A stretch of 64,000 nucleotides of DNA from Bacteroidaceae bacterium (GCA_017645305.1 JAGCPD010000001.1:1-64000), one strand, 5' to 3'; positions 33,970 to 43,082 are shown, counted from the stretch's first letter. Program-made: numbers and translations. The notes: generated by a model not told the origin, from the letters alone.

Positions 33970-35705
33970 GGGCATTCAATATTATAGTTGCCGGCATCCT
34001 CCAGTTTCTGGTATTCCATGCCAGCGCAGCCGACTGGCTCTTTCGTAGCGGAAGGAGTAGTTATCAAATAGTCGTTTCGACAACAGCATCCGTTTCGGAG
34101 CAGACGGCAGCCAAGGAACTGCAACAATACATCGGGCAGGTGAGTGGGGTGCAATTACCTATCACTGCCGACGCAAAAACATCCAGACACAACATCTATG
34201 TGGGATACAACGAGCATGTGGCTGCCCTGACCGGAGCAAAAAAGCCCGAGACAGACGATGAGAGTTTTATCTACCGCACCGTTAGGCACGACCTGCTAAT
34301 CTGGGGTGGTTCGCAACGTGGTACCATGTACGGTGTCTTCACTTTTTTGGAAAAGGAACTGGGCATCCATTGGCTTACGCCCGATTGTACCATTGTGCCA
34401 AAGTTAAATGAATGGAAACTTCCTCGGTTAGACCATACGGAAAGCCCATTCATTGGCTACCGTTACAGCAACTATTTTGTGGCTGCAAATGTTCCTGATT
34501 GGAGTGCCCATACAAAAGAGAACACAAAGTGGAGTCCCGTGCAAAACGAATATGGCAATATAGAGTCTTATTGGGGTGCTCACACTATGGGGCGGTTTGT
34601 CTCCACCAAGGAGTTCTACGAGACGCATCCTGAGTATTTCTGCCTGCGCGACGGCAAGCGGTACGGAGGCTATGGACAACTCTGTCTTTCGAACCCTGAC
34701 GTGTTGGAACTGTGCAAGACGCGTCTGATCCAGTTTATGCATGAGAATCCCGGTTTCCGCATTTACAGTCTCTCGCAGAACGATAACTTTCTTTTTTGCC
34801 AGTGCGAGAAGTGCGCAGCCATTGAACAGCAGTACGGTGGGCATTCCGGCATCATTGTGTGGTTTGTTAATCAGGTGGCCGATGCGGTGAAAGATGAATT
34901 TCCTGACAAGTTCGTAGGCACCTTTGCCTACCAGTATTCGCGCCAACCGCCCACCGGTATTAAGCCAAGGGAGAATGTAGTCATTCGTCTGTGCAGTATT
35001 GAGTGCTGCTTTGCCCATCCACTTAATGCAGGCTGTCCGCAGAACGAGAAGTTCATACATGACCTAAGGGGCTGGGCTGAATTGGCACCACATCTGTTTA
35101 TTTGGGATTACATTGTTGATTATGCCCAATACATGGCTCCTTGGCCCAATTTCCAGGTGCTGGGACCGAACATCAAGGTGTTTGGTGAGAATAAGGCCAT
35201 CGGTGTCTTTGAGGAAGCGCAGTACCAGTCTGCGGGTGCCGAGTTTGACCAACTGAAGGCATGGACTGTAAACCAACTGCTCTGGAATCCCAATCAGGAT
35301 GTGGATTCGCTGGTCTGCATTTTTATTGACGGCTTCTATGGTAAGGCTGCACCCCGCATTATGGACTATTACCGTCTGTGTCAGAGTCTGGTGAAGCCCA
35401 ACGTGCATTACGGTATTTACATTCGTGAGAAGCATGAGATATATAGTGACGAATTCATCCATAAAGCTTTTGCCATTCTTCAGGATGCACTCCAGATGGC
35501 AGAGAATGACGAGATTCGTGAGCGTGTAGATCGCGTCCGAATGCAGCCCCTTTATCTGCACTGTGTACGCCACAAAGCAGAATCCATGAAAGACGGCACA
35601 TGGACTGACCTTCTACGTCTGATGAAGAAGTACCAAGCAATGCATCGTGAGGGCTATCCCCAGGATAAGTTTATCCGTGAGTTCGAGGCGGAAGCAGTAA
35701 AATAA
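33966..35705 (+). CDS. DUF4838 domain secreted glycoside-hydrolase-like protein
   Basis: This 579-residue protein has a signal peptide (MRAFNIIVAGILQFLVFHASA). The N-terminal part (about 30-140; 'TAAKELQQYIGQVSGVQLPI', 'NIYVGYNEHV', 'GTMYGVFTFLEKELGIHWLT') matches the alpha/beta domain that precedes GH20/GH84-type barrels. The remainder is the DUF4838 TIM-barrel-like domain ('SLSQNDNFLFCQCEKCAAIE', 'VGTFAYQYSRQPPTGIKPRE', 'GPNIKVFGENKAIGVFEEAQ'). Its activity is undetermined; the neighbouring enzymes suggest hexosamine- or glucan-containing glycans. It overlaps the preceding gene by 4 bases, so the two products are likely made together. Confidence 0.82.
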   Translation: MRAFNIIVAGILQFLVFHASAADWLFRSGRSSYQIVVSTTASVSEQTAAKELQQYIGQVSGVQLPITADAKTSRHNIYVGYNEHVAALTGAKKPETDDESFIYRTVRHDLLIWGGSQRGTMYGVFTFLEKELGIHWLTPDCTIVPKLNEWKLPRLDHTESPFIGYRYSNYFVAANVPDWSAHTKENTKWSPVQNEYGNIESYWGAHTMGRFVSTKEFYETHPEYFCLRDGKRYGGYGQLCLSNPDVLELCKTRLIQFMHENPGFRIYSLSQNDNFLFCQCEKCAAIEQQYGGHSGIIVWFVNQVADAVKDEFPDKFVGTFAYQYSRQPPTGIKPRENVVIRLCSIECCFAHPLNAGCPQNEKFIHDLRGWAELAPHLFIWDYIVDYAQYMAPWPNFQVLGPNIKVFGENKAIGVFEEAQYQSAGAEFDQLKAWTVNQLLWNPNQDVDSLVCIFIDGFYGKAAPRIMDYYRLCQSLVKPNVHYGIYIREKHEIYSDEFIHKAFAILQDALQMAENDEIRERVDRVRMQPLYLHCVRHKAESMKDGTWTDLLRLMKKYQAMHREGYPQDKFIREFEAEAVK

Positions 35706-35729
35706 TCTTAAACCTTAGCAGGTATATAG

Positions 35730-37193
35730 CTAATCCTTTGCCTCGAACTTCCACCAGTCCAGATTGAAGAGTTTCATGCCTTTGTAGCCAGTGAAGGCGA
35801 AATAAACGTCGTGTTTGCCACTAACCTTTTCGGTTACGGGAGTACGTACTTCTTTCCATTCTTCCCATCCGCCGGTATAGGGAATCGTTGCCACGGCTAT
35901 CTTTTGACCGCCAAGACTATCCAGATGTACCTCGATGTTACCGCCTTGCAGTGCCGAGGCCGCGCTGACGGTGAAAGATGAGGGCTGCGTGGAACCGAAA
36001 TCCACTTCACGAACCTTTATATAGTCGCCATTGTTCACTTCGCCAACATAGACACCTGTTTTTTGGTTGTTCTCTGTTTTCAAGCCAACACTCCAAGCAA
36101 TGGTCTCAGCCTCTATACGTTGATACGGATTAAGTGTGCCAATGGGATTTACTCCCTCTTCTGTATGATGGATGATGGGGAATGAACCGTCAGGGTTGTA
36201 CTGAAACTCCTCTATTGCCATAGAGCGCCCGAAGCCGCCACCGCCAGGCAGTTTGCCCGTATGGTAAAAGAAGTAGTTGTGTCCATTGTGCTCAACAACA
36301 CCGCAGTGGTTGGTAAAGGATTTTGTGTCCTCCAGCGGCATGATGGGGCTGCGATAGGTCCAAGGCCCTTCTGGTGAAGGAGCCGTGCTGTAGGAAATAT
36401 GCTCAGGAACACCGCCAGCGGCATAGAGCAGGTAATACTGCCCCACAGCCTTTTTAGCCTTTCTTCCCTTTTTGTCCAGGGGAAAGATATTCTTTTTCAT
36501 AATCCAAGGTCCTTCCACATACGAATCCTTATATTCTTTCCCTTTTTCACGCTCACGCATTGTAGGGCCGCCGAAGGCTTCCTCTGTCATGTCAAGCGTT
36601 TTAACTTCACCGTTAATGGAAACCATATCTTCGTTCAGTTTGGCGTAATATACGCGCGGATTGCCCCAGAAGAGCCATGCTTGGCCGTCATCGTCAATCA
36701 TTACCGTAGGGTCAATGTTGTCCCAAGAGCCGTTGTCGAAAAGCGGTTTGCCTATTGCATCATGGAAAGGTCCCGTTGGCGAATCGCCTACTGCTACACC
36801 TATAGCCATGCCGCCGCCTAACTTAGAGTGTGCACAGATGTACCAGTAGAACTTTCCGTTGCGTTCTATGGTCTGGGCAGCCCAAGCGCGGTCGTCTGCC
36901 CAACTGAAGCTGCTGAGGCTCAGTTGCGTTCCGTGGTCGGTCCAGTTTACCATGTCGCTGCTGGAATAGATGCGCCACTCATACATCCAGAAGAAATCGG
37001 CCTTGTCCTCGTCATGACCTACATATACATAAACCCTGTCTCCAACGCTCAGGGGAGCAGGATCAGTAGTGAACCACGTCTGCACTACAGGGTTCTGTGC
37101 GAAGGCGGCCGTGGACATGAATGCCGCAAGCCAAAGAGCCTTTTTGTTGAAATAGTCTGCTAATAGTTTCCGTAAATTGAGATTTATTTTCAT
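35730..37193 (-). CDS. glycoside hydrolase family 43 protein with CBM6-like domain
   Basis: This 487-residue exported protein has a long signal region (MKINLNLRKLLADYF..STAAFAQ). The five-blade GH43 propeller (about 35-345) contains 'WFTTDPAPL' (base Asp44), 'DNIDPTVMIDDDGQ' (pKa-modulating Asp near 160) and 'DSYVEGPWIMKK' (acid Glu near 228). The C-terminal 'RIEAETIAWSVGLKTE' onward is a CBM6/35-like jelly roll. GH43 members are xylosidases, arabinofuranosidases or galactosidases. The ATG at 37193 is used instead of a TTG at 37223. It is the last gene of a minus-strand run, converging with the DUF4838 gene. Confidence 0.88.
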   Translation of the reverse strand: MKINLNLRKLLADYFNKKALWLAAFMSTAAFAQNPVVQTWFTTDPAPLSVGDRVYVYVGHDEDKADFFWMYEWRIYSSSDMVNWTDHGTQLSLSSFSWADDRAWAAQTIERNGKFYWYICAHSKLGGGMAIGVAVGDSPTGPFHDAIGKPLFDNGSWDNIDPTVMIDDDGQAWLFWGNPRVYYAKLNEDMVSINGEVKTLDMTEEAFGGPTMREREKGKEYKDSYVEGPWIMKKNIFPLDKKGRKAKKAVGQYYLLYAAGGVPEHISYSTAPSPEGPWTYRSPIMPLEDTKSFTNHCGVVEHNGHNYFFYHTGKLPGGGGFGRSMAIEEFQYNPDGSFPIIHHTEEGVNPIGTLNPYQRIEAETIAWSVGLKTENNQKTGVYVGEVNNGDYIKVREVDFGSTQPSSFTVSAASALQGGNIEVHLDSLGGQKIAVATIPYTGGWEEWKEVRTPVTEKVSGKHDVYFAFTGYKGMKLFNLDWWKFEAKD

Positions 37194-37226
37194 AACAGGT
37201 ATTTGTTTTTGTTGTTTATGCAATGT

Positions 37227-38156
37227 TTACTTATTGGTGTGCTGGTACAGTTTGGCAGCCAATGCTCCGCTGATGTTGTGCCATACGCTGAAAATCGCTC
37301 CTGGGATGGTAGCCAAAGGATAGGCCGCGAAATGCAGTACGGCCAGTGACGAAGCAAGACCGGAGTTCTGCATACCAACCTCGATACTAAGGGCTGTGCA
37401 TTTAGGCTTGGGTAACCGGATGAGATGGCCTATGATAAAACCAATGAGGAGACCTAACAGATTGTGGATGATGACTACAAGAACAACCACAGCGCCCCCC
37501 AGTAGCAGCCTGTCGGCATTATGTGATACGACAATTCCCACCACCAGTGCTATTACAACAGAGGAGAAAGCTGGCAGATAGGGTGTAACGCTTTTTGTAA
37601 GCTTAGGCAAAAAATGCTGGCACAGCAGGCCAACTACAATGGGTGCAATAACCACATAGACGATGCTCATCAGCATACCAATCGTATCTACATTTACCAT
37701 CGTACCGGCCATCAGCCACACCAATAGCGGTGTAAGCACGGGTGCGAGCAGGGTAGAAGTTGCCGTCATTCCAACAGAAAGAGCCAGGTCGCCTTTTGCC
37801 AGATAGGTGATGACGTTAGAGGCCGTACCGCCCGGGCAGCATCCTACCAGTATAACACCCAGCGCCAGTTCCTTAGGCAATGAAAATGCCCATGACAGTC
37901 CCCATGCCAGCAGTGGCATCACCGTGAACTGGGCTAGACAGCCGATGAAGATATCCTTGGGTCGGCTCAGCACAATCTTAAAGTCTTTTGGCGAGAGCGT
38001 CAGGCCCATGCCGAACATAATGACACCTAACAGAGGATTGATTACCCATGTGTTTATCCAGACAAATGATGCCGGCACCGTCAATGCAAGTGCTGCTACC
38101 ATCAGCACCATCAGCCCCATCCATCGCGCTATAAAATCACAGATATTTTTCATCAT
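37227..38156 (-). CDS. bile acid:sodium symporter (BASS) family transporter
   Basis: This 309-residue inner-membrane protein has about nine or ten hydrophobic segments. Family motifs are 'NPLLGVIMFGMGLTLSPKDF', 'VGCCPGGTASNVITYLAKGD' (the sodium-site crossover) and 'IEVGMQNSGLASSLAVLHFA'. The family imports organic anions (bile acids, pyruvate, pantoate and others) with Na+; the substrate cannot be deduced. Two ATGs (38156, 38153) are possible. It lies 6 bases after the thioesterase gene and 33 before GH43. Confidence 0.92.
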   Translation of the reverse strand: MMKNICDFIARWMGLMVLMVAALALTVPASFVWINTWVINPLLGVIMFGMGLTLSPKDFKIVLSRPKDIFIGCLAQFTVMPLLAWGLSWAFSLPKELALGVILVGCCPGGTASNVITYLAKGDLALSVGMTATSTLLAPVLTPLLVWLMAGTMVNVDTIGMLMSIVYVVIAPIVVGLLCQHFLPKLTKSVTPYLPAFSSVVIALVVGIVVSHNADRLLLGGAVVVLVVIIHNLLGLLIGFIIGHLIRLPKPKCTALSIEVGMQNSGLASSLAVLHFAAYPLATIPGAIFSVWHNISGALAAKLYQHTNK

Positions 38157-38162
38157 TTATTC

Positions 38163-38630
38163 TTATTTCTCTACCTCACAATGCAGGAATCCCATCTCCT
38201 TAGCTTTTTCCTCGTTCATCAGGAAGTAGATGACTTCGCCTTCATTACAGACTTCTCCATTGCTGTTGATTATCTCAGCATTGATATAAGCCAGGTTCCG
38301 CACCTGTTTTGCGACTTTAGCCCGTATGGTCAGTTCCGGTTCCGTGGTTGGGACGGCCTTGCGGAACTTCACATTCAGCTGTACGGTGTAGCCGCTGGTC
38401 TGCAGCTTACGAGTCACCACCCAGCCGCAGGTCTCGTCAATCAGCGTGCTCAGTATGCCGCCGTGCATGGTGTTTACCCATCCCTGGTAGTTATGCCCGG
38501 GATGCCAGGTGCTTACGATGTAGTCGCCATCTTCGTAAAACTCCATGTGCAGTCCGATGGGATTGTTCGGACAGCAGCCGAAACAGTTATACTCAGGAAA
38601 ATGGCGCCAGGGGTTTATAATCTTCTTCAT
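38163..38630 (-). CDS. PaaI-type hotdog-fold thioesterase
   Basis: This 155-residue cytoplasmic protein has the 4HBT hotdog signature 'WVNTMHGGILSTLIDETCGW' and 'VQLNVKFRKAVPTTEPELTI'. Such proteins hydrolyse acyl-CoA thioesters. An N-terminal 'YNCFGCCPNNPIGLHMEF' cysteine cluster is a common extension in this subgroup. The ATG overlaps the stop of the nitroreductase-TonB gene by 4 bases. Confidence 0.88.
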   Translation of the reverse strand: MKKIINPWRHFPEYNCFGCCPNNPIGLHMEFYEDGDYIVSTWHPGHNYQGWVNTMHGGILSTLIDETCGWVVTRKLQTSGYTVQLNVKFRKAVPTTEPELTIRAKVAKQVRNLAYINAEIINSNGEVCNEGEVIYFLMNEEKAKEMGFLHCEVEK

Positions 38631-39607
38631 TTCTTCGGCTTTTTTGTCGTGTTTTGTGGAATCTTAAAGATGATAGGAAGATTGACACGCGAGCGAATAG
38701 TCTTATTATGATTCCTTGCCGGTTTCCATCTTGGCATTTCGCTGACAACACGAACAGCTTCCTTGGCAAGGGAGGGATGAGGCGATTTGATAGCTTTCAC
38801 GTCGGTGACGTAACCGTCTTCCTTGATTATAAAGGAGACGGTCACACGGCCCTCAATCTTCTTCTTCAGGCAGTCCTTAGGATATTTAATGTGCTCTGCC
38901 AGCCATTTCATGCACGCTTTTTCGCCGCCGGGAAACAGGGCATTCTCCTCATAATCAACAAAGATGCGGTCATTACCGTCATTCTGCTTTTCTGCATTAC
39001 CTGTAATGTATTTTACCTTCGAGGCATCGCGAGGACGTGCATCGGGCTTTTCATTGGGATATCCCACAGCGATAATGTATAGCAGACGATAGTCGGCGGG
39101 GATATCCAGACGGTCAAGGAAGAACTTGGCCTTTTCGTTCGTCAGCAGGAAGCGTACAGGCCCTTGCAGACAACATGTGCCCAGGCCCAGTGACTGTGCC
39201 GTCAGCATCATATTCTCGCCCAGCAATCCTGCATCCAGTTCACCACCGCCGTTGGCAGGCGTACAGACACAGATAAGGTTGGGCGCATTGCGGAACATAT
39301 TCTTGAAGTCCTTGTCGCGGGCAACCTGCTCGGCATTCTCCCGTTTATAGACCTCAGTTACATCAGCTATCAGCTTCTGGTCTTCCACCACGCGAATAAT
39401 CCAAGGCTGGCGGTTCATAGCGCTTGGCGCATTAATGCCGCAGCGTACGATGGCCTCCAGTTTCTTATGCTCCACAGGCTTGTCCAGATACTTGCGTACA
39501 GAGCGGCGCGCCATGATAGTGTTAATCACTTCGTTTTCATACACACTTTGTGCCGAAAGGGTCAGCACGCCCATCATTGCCATAAGGCAGAGAATCGTTT
39601 TACGCAT
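38627..39607 (-). CDS. exported nitroreductase fused to a TonB C-terminal domain
   Basis: This 326-residue protein begins with a signal peptide (MRKTILCLMAMMGVLTLSAQ). A nitroreductase-type FMN domain occupies about 22-205 ('MARRSVRKYLDKPVEHKKL', 'NAPSAMNRQPW', 'LGENMMLTAQSLGLGTCCLQ', 'IIAVGYPNEKP'). It is followed by a TonB/TonB_C energy-transducer domain (about 228-318; 'FPGGEKACMKWLAEHIKYP', 'EGRVTVSFIIKEDGYVTDVK', 'RVNLPIIFKI'). FMN enzymes are normally cytoplasmic, whereas TonB_C acts in the periplasm, so the chimera plus signal peptide is odd. There is no N-terminal transmembrane TonB anchor. It may be a periplasmic redox protein tethered to an outer-membrane receptor. It lies 24 bases after the 4Fe-4S gene. 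Confidence 0.85.
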   Translation of the reverse strand: MRKTILCLMAMMGVLTLSAQSVYENEVINTIMARRSVRKYLDKPVEHKKLEAIVRCGINAPSAMNRQPWIIRVVEDQKLIADVTEVYKRENAEQVARDKDFKNMFRNAPNLICVCTPANGGGELDAGLLGENMMLTAQSLGLGTCCLQGPVRFLLTNEKAKFFLDRLDIPADYRLLYIIAVGYPNEKPDARPRDASKVKYITGNAEKQNDGNDRIFVDYEENALFPGGEKACMKWLAEHIKYPKDCLKKKIEGRVTVSFIIKEDGYVTDVKAIKSPHPSLAKEAVRVVSEMPRWKPARNHNKTIRSRVNLPIIFKIPQNTTKKPKK

Positions 39608-39631
39608 AATCTCTTTTTTAGGATATGATTG

Positions 39632-40333
39632 TTATCTGTTATGTTTCAGTTCCATGATTTTTGTAGGACAGGCCAAAGTACACTTGCCGCACTTCAAACA
39701 GTCGGGATGCAGGTATCCTATCTCCTCGCCCCTGCAGTCATAGGGAGTAAGCTGCATGGGACAGACGCGGGCACAGCTCTTGCACTTCATCTGGCACTGG
39801 CTGCTAACATGGATATTTGTGAATGGCTTGGGAAGCGGAGCCTTCTTGGGCGCTACCCAGCGCGAGATTGTTCCCATGGGACAGAATGAACACCATGTGC
39901 GCGGAGCATAGATAAAGTTCAGCGTAACGCCTACAATGGTTGTTACCACGATGATGAGCCAGAACACACGGCCAATGTCGCTCCACAGTGCCAAACCGCC
40001 TTCGCTCCAACGGGCCTGACTTAGCTGTATGCCGAACATGGTAAAGATGAACAGTACCATGAACAGGCGGAAACCGAATGTGCGTACAAACTTGGGAATA
40101 GGACGGTGTGGCGAATACTTGGACAGCAAACGGTCGTACATATTGCCGCGAGGGCAGACGTGTCCGCACCACCAGCGCCCCTTCCAGACAGAAGTGAGCA
40201 CGGGACCAATCATGCAGATTATTGCAATTACTCCTATCACAGGGAAGAACCAGCCTAGGATGATGTATGCGAAGATAATCCAGTAGAGCGGCTGTCCGGG
40301 ACTATTGAAATGACGGTGAAATCTTTTTGCCAT
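39632..40333 (-). CDS. membrane 4Fe-4S ferredoxin-type protein (NapH/CcoG-like)
   Basis: This 233-residue protein has about four transmembrane segments in the first 150 residues. Membrane-side cysteine motifs 'WWCGHVCPRGN' and 'TWCSFCPMGT' are followed by a C-terminal double ferredoxin domain with 'CQMKCKSCARVCP' and 'CLKCGKCTLACP' (two 4Fe-4S clusters expected). Proteins of this type pass electrons from quinol to periplasmic redox partners. Its position just ahead of an exported nitroreductase suggests it might supply that partner with electrons, which is inference. Confidence 0.87.
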   Translation of the reverse strand: MAKRFHRHFNSPGQPLYWIIFAYIILGWFFPVIGVIAIICMIGPVLTSVWKGRWWCGHVCPRGNMYDRLLSKYSPHRPIPKFVRTFGFRLFMVLFIFTMFGIQLSQARWSEGGLALWSDIGRVFWLIIVVTTIVGVTLNFIYAPRTWCSFCPMGTISRWVAPKKAPLPKPFTNIHVSSQCQMKCKSCARVCPMQLTPYDCRGEEIGYLHPDCLKCGKCTLACPTKIMELKHNR

Positions 40334-40348
40334 ATCCTTATATATACT

Positions 40349-41944
40349 TTACTTTATCAGATTGCCCAGGATGCTGCGTGTAAGTTCGCGGGTGGCGGTA
40401 CGGGTGGCAGTGCTTACGGCATTCTTTGTCACCTTTTTGCCGATGGAGTCCTTTGACCGGCTCTTGCTTCCCGTAACGGTATTGGCCACATGCGTTCCTA
40501 TGGCGGCTGTTATGCTGGTAATGACGGCGGCAAGGATTTTCCCAAGGAAGGATTTCTTCCAGCTACTCTTCTTTTCTGCGGTCTTCTTCTCCTCTTTCTG
40601 GGAAGTCTCCTCTTTCCCGGTTTCCTTTTCCTTTGGAGAGGGCTCGGGGGTGGGGCTTTCACTTTCTGCCAGTAAGACTTCGAAGGCACTCTCGCGGTCA
40701 ATCATCGTGTCATAGCGGCCGTAGATGCGTGACGACTTGATAATCTGGTCGCGCTGAGCGTCTGTAATGGCACCGATTTGGCTGAGGGGGAAGAGAATCT
40801 TGGCACGCTCCACCACGCTGGGCGTTCCCTTCCCGTCAAGGAAGGATACAAGCGCCTCGCCTGTTCCCAGTTCCATGATGGCATCTTCTGTCTTGAAGTC
40901 GGGATTGGCGCGGAACGTCTCTGCTGCAGCCTTCACGTTCTTTTGCTCCTTGGGAGTGAAGGCACGCAGGGCATGCTGTATGCGATTGCCCAACTGGGCC
41001 AGTACGGAGTCGGGAATGTCTGTGGGGTTCTGTGTCACGAAATAGACACCCACGCCCTTGCTGCGAATCAGGCGGACCACCTGCTCAATCTTATCCACCA
41101 GGCTCCTTGGCGTGTCGGTAAACAGGGTATGCGCTTCGTCGAAGAAGAATACCAGACGGGGCAACTCCTGGTCGCCTACCTCGGGCAGGCGGACATAGAG
41201 GTCGGACAGTAGCCACAGCAGGAAGGTGGAATAGAGCTTGGGACTGAGCATCAGCTTGTCGGCAGCCAGTACATTCATGATTCCCTTGCCGTCGGCACGG
41301 CACTGCAGGAGGTCCATAATGTCGAATGCCGGTTCACCGAAGAACTTGTCGGCACCCTGATTTTCCAAGGCGAGTAGGGCACGCTGGATGGCTCCCACGC
41401 TGGCACTGGACACGTTGCCGTACCTCTTGGTCAGGTCGGCTGCATTGTCAGCGATATAGGTGAGCATAGCCCGCAGGTCCTTCAGGTCCAGCAGGAGCAA
41501 GCCGCGCTCGTCTGCCACCTTGAACAGGATGGTCATAACGCCGGCCTGCACCTCGTTCAGGTCCATCAGACGCGACATCAGTTCGGGGCCCATGTTCGAG
41601 ATGGTGGTGCGCATGGGGTGTCCCTGCTCGCCAAACACATCGTAGAAACACACGGGACTGCCGTGGAACTGAGGGTCCTGGATGCCGAACTCGGTGCAGC
41701 GCTTCTCTATGAAGCCTGACATCTGTCCCGTCTGGCTGATACCCGACAGGTCTCCCTTCATATCTGCCATAAAGCAGGGTACGCCAGCCTCAGAGAATGT
41801 CTCTGCCAGCACCTGCAGTGTCACCGTCTTACCCGTACCCGTGGCACCGGCTATCAGTCCGTGTCGGTTAGCCATTTTTCCGCATAGGCATATCGGTCCG
41901 TTCTGACCGTGTGCCACATATAAACGACTGTCTTCTGTTATCAT
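40349..41944 (-). CDS. HerA-like ATPase (DUF853/YjgR type)
   Basis: This 531-residue cytoplasmic ATPase has Walker A 'GATGTGKT' (33-40), Walker B '[12 protein letters not shown]' (about 260-271), and '[20 protein letters not shown]' typical of the DUF853/YjgR branch of HerA/FtsK-like helicases. The cellular role of the branch is unproven. A Glu/Lys/Pro-rich linker (about 427-460, '[17 protein letters not shown]') is encoded by CCCTCTCCAAAGG-type repeat DNA. The C-terminal '[20 protein letters not shown]' region is hydrophobic then basic. There is no NurA, SIR2 or nuclease neighbour, so I do not call it a defence gene. It is first in a minus-strand run with its own promoter. Confidence 0.86.
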   Translation of the reverse strand: MITEDSRLYVAHGQNGPICLCGKMANRHGLIAGATGTGKTVTLQVLAETFSEAGVPCFMADMKGDLSGISQTGQMSGFIEKRCTEFGIQDPQFHGSPVCFYDVFGEQGHPMRTTISNMGPELMSRLMDLNEVQAGVMTILFKVADERGLLLLDLKDLRAMLTYIADNAADLTKRYGNVSSASVGAIQRALLALENQGADKFFGEPAFDIMDLLQCRADGKGIMNVLAADKLMLSPKLYSTFLLWLLSDLYVRLPEVGDQELPRLVFFFDEAHTLFTDTPRSLVDKIEQVVRLIRSKGVGVYFVTQNPTDIPDSVLAQLGNRIQHALRAFTPKEQKNVKAAAETFRANPDFKTEDAIMELGTGEALVSFLDGKGTPSVVERAKILFPLSQIGAITDAQRDQIIKSSRIYGRYDTMIDRESAFEVLLAESESPTPEPSPKEKETGKEETSQKEEKKTAEKKSSWKKSFLGKILAAVITSITAAIGTHVANTVTGSKSRSKDSIGKKVTKNAVSTATRTATRELTRSILGNLIK

Positions 41945-41979
41945 AATCGGTAAATTTAAATTGTTTCTGTTTTATGCGG

Positions 41980-41987
41980 CAAAGATA
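41980..41987 (-). promoter_or_regulatory. -7 box (TATCTTTG) of the HerA-like operon
   Basis: TATCTTTG on the minus strand, 36 bases before the ATG at 41944. It probably serves the six-gene minus-strand run down to GH43, since spacings within that run are 33 bases or less. Confidence 0.65.
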
Positions 41988-41992
41988 CAACA

Positions 41993-42076
41993 AAAAATGA
42001 AAAAATGAAAGAATGAAAGAATGAAAAAATATCGATAACCGTTTTAGACTTTAGGCGTTAGGCGTTAGAGTTTAGT
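41993..42076. repeat. GAATGAAA and heptamer repeat tract
   Basis: AAAAATGAAAAAATGAAAGAATG and another GAAAGAATGAAAAA unit are followed by ATCGATAACC, then TTTAGACTTTAGGCGTTAGG and CGTTAGAGTTTAG. Three repeat families abut here, just upstream of the GNAT remnant. Confidence 0.8.
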
Positions 42077-42095
42077 GGTTTGCGAAACTACTTAC

Positions 42096-42317
42096 ATTTT
42101 TCAACTTTTCAACGAGCTGTCCGCTTTTGCTTTCGGCACTCGTTCGGGCTGTCGTTTCCTTACCGTCGATGCCTACGCCGACGTTGTGGATTTTTATGAA
42201 AGCCGTTGTGGATTCAAATTCTTTACAGAAACCGATGTAAACGACGACACCCGCCTCATGTATTTCGACCTGAAGCCTTTCAAGGACGCTCAGGAAGCAG
42301 CAAAACAGCAAGCGTAA
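42096..42317 (+). pseudogene. GNAT acetyltransferase remnant (C-terminal part)
   Basis: The reading frame 'GCRFLTVDAYADVVDFYESR' then 'CGFKFFTETDVNDDTRLMYF' and 'DLKPF' is the C-terminal third of a GNAT-fold acetyltransferase of the kind often paired with antitoxins. The N-terminal acetyl-CoA-binding core is missing: repeat DNA begins directly upstream. No ribosome-binding site or plausible start is seen. I read it as a truncated relic; the left boundary is approximate. Confidence 0.6.
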
Positions 42318-42420
42318 TCACTTCCTTTCATGCGGAGCGGAGATTATTCCGGCAGGGCATAACATTTCGACTTCTCAAACGTAAATATAATATAAGGTAT
42401 AGAGAAATTACATTGAAATC

Positions 42421-42464
42421 ATGGGGCATTGGCTGCGAAATACAGGTCAATGTCCCATTTTTTT
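42421..42464 (+). terminator. hairpin upstream of sigma factor gene
   Basis: ATGGGGCATTG pairs with CAATGTCCCAT (11 bp, one G-U) around a 16-base loop, followed by seven T residues. It may end the transcript of the degraded GNAT gene, or act as an attenuator, since the sigma gene starts 82 bases later. Confidence 0.7.
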
Positions 42465-42546
42465 GAAAAAAAGTTGCCGACGGTTAAATCTTTTTTGCAG
42501 TTTTCGGGTCTTTATAGTAGATGCATCTGAACAAACAAACAAAACG

Positions 42547-43053
42547 ATGAAGGAAACAAGTGACATTACAAGGGAAAAACTCGCCGATGTGTTCAAGACC
42601 GAGCGGCCGCGACTGCTCAGGTACGCCTGCTACAGGCTTGCGGACGGCGACGATGCGGAGGACGTGCTGCAAGAGACGTTCCTGAAGCTGCACACGCGGC
42701 TCTCCGACAGCGAGGACGGGCAGATAGACAACCTGCCGAGCTACCTCTTCCGCACACTGGCGAACATTTGCACCAAGTGGCAGACAAGCGCCAGCCGCTT
42801 CAAGACCGTTCCCCTGGACACAAGAGTTGATGTGGCCGACACCACTCCCGACAAACGAAACGAGGACGATTACAAACGCATCGCCCGACTGCTGACGGAG
42901 ATTCCCGACGAACAGGCCGAGGTCATCCGCCTAAGAATCTACGGCGACAACAGCTTTGCCCAAGTCGCCGAAATCCTCTCCCTGCCGCTCCCGACGGTCA
43001 AATCCCGCTTCCTATACGGACTGGAGAAGCTCCGTCGGGGCATGAAAAATTAA
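42547..43053 (+). CDS. ECF-type RNA polymerase sigma factor
   Basis: This 168-residue sigma-70-family protein has region 2 in about 15-80 ('ERPRLLRYACYRLADGDDAE', 'DVLQETFLKLHTRL') and region 4 in about 112-165 ('LLTEIPDEQAEVIRLRIYGD', 'SFAQVAEILSLPLPTVKSRF', the -35-binding helix-turn-helix). The ATG at 42547 fits the family start; a longer ATG frame from 42421 runs through the terminator hairpin and is rejected. The anti-sigma gene follows after 29 bases, so the pair is probably one transcript and self-regulated, as is common for ECF systems. The gene is more GC-rich than the surrounding repeat DNA. Confidence 0.9.
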   Translation: MKETSDITREKLADVFKTERPRLLRYACYRLADGDDAEDVLQETFLKLHTRLSDSEDGQIDNLPSYLFRTLANICTKWQTSASRFKTVPLDTRVDVADTTPDKRNEDDYKRIARLLTEIPDEQAEVIRLRIYGDNSFAQVAEILSLPLPTVKSRFLYGLEKLRRGMKN

Positions 43054-43082
43054 AAAGTTGAAAAGTTAAAACATTAAAGATT

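Noticed and set aside
40349..41944. Phage-defence system built on HerA
   Set aside because: The sequence fits the DUF853/YjgR housekeeping-like branch and the neighbours are metabolic and redox genes, with no NurA, SIR2 or nuclease partner.
42421..42546. N-terminal extension of the sigma factor from the ATG at 42421
   Set aside because: It reads through a strong hairpin with a T-run, and the added residues do not resemble sigma region 1 or 2.
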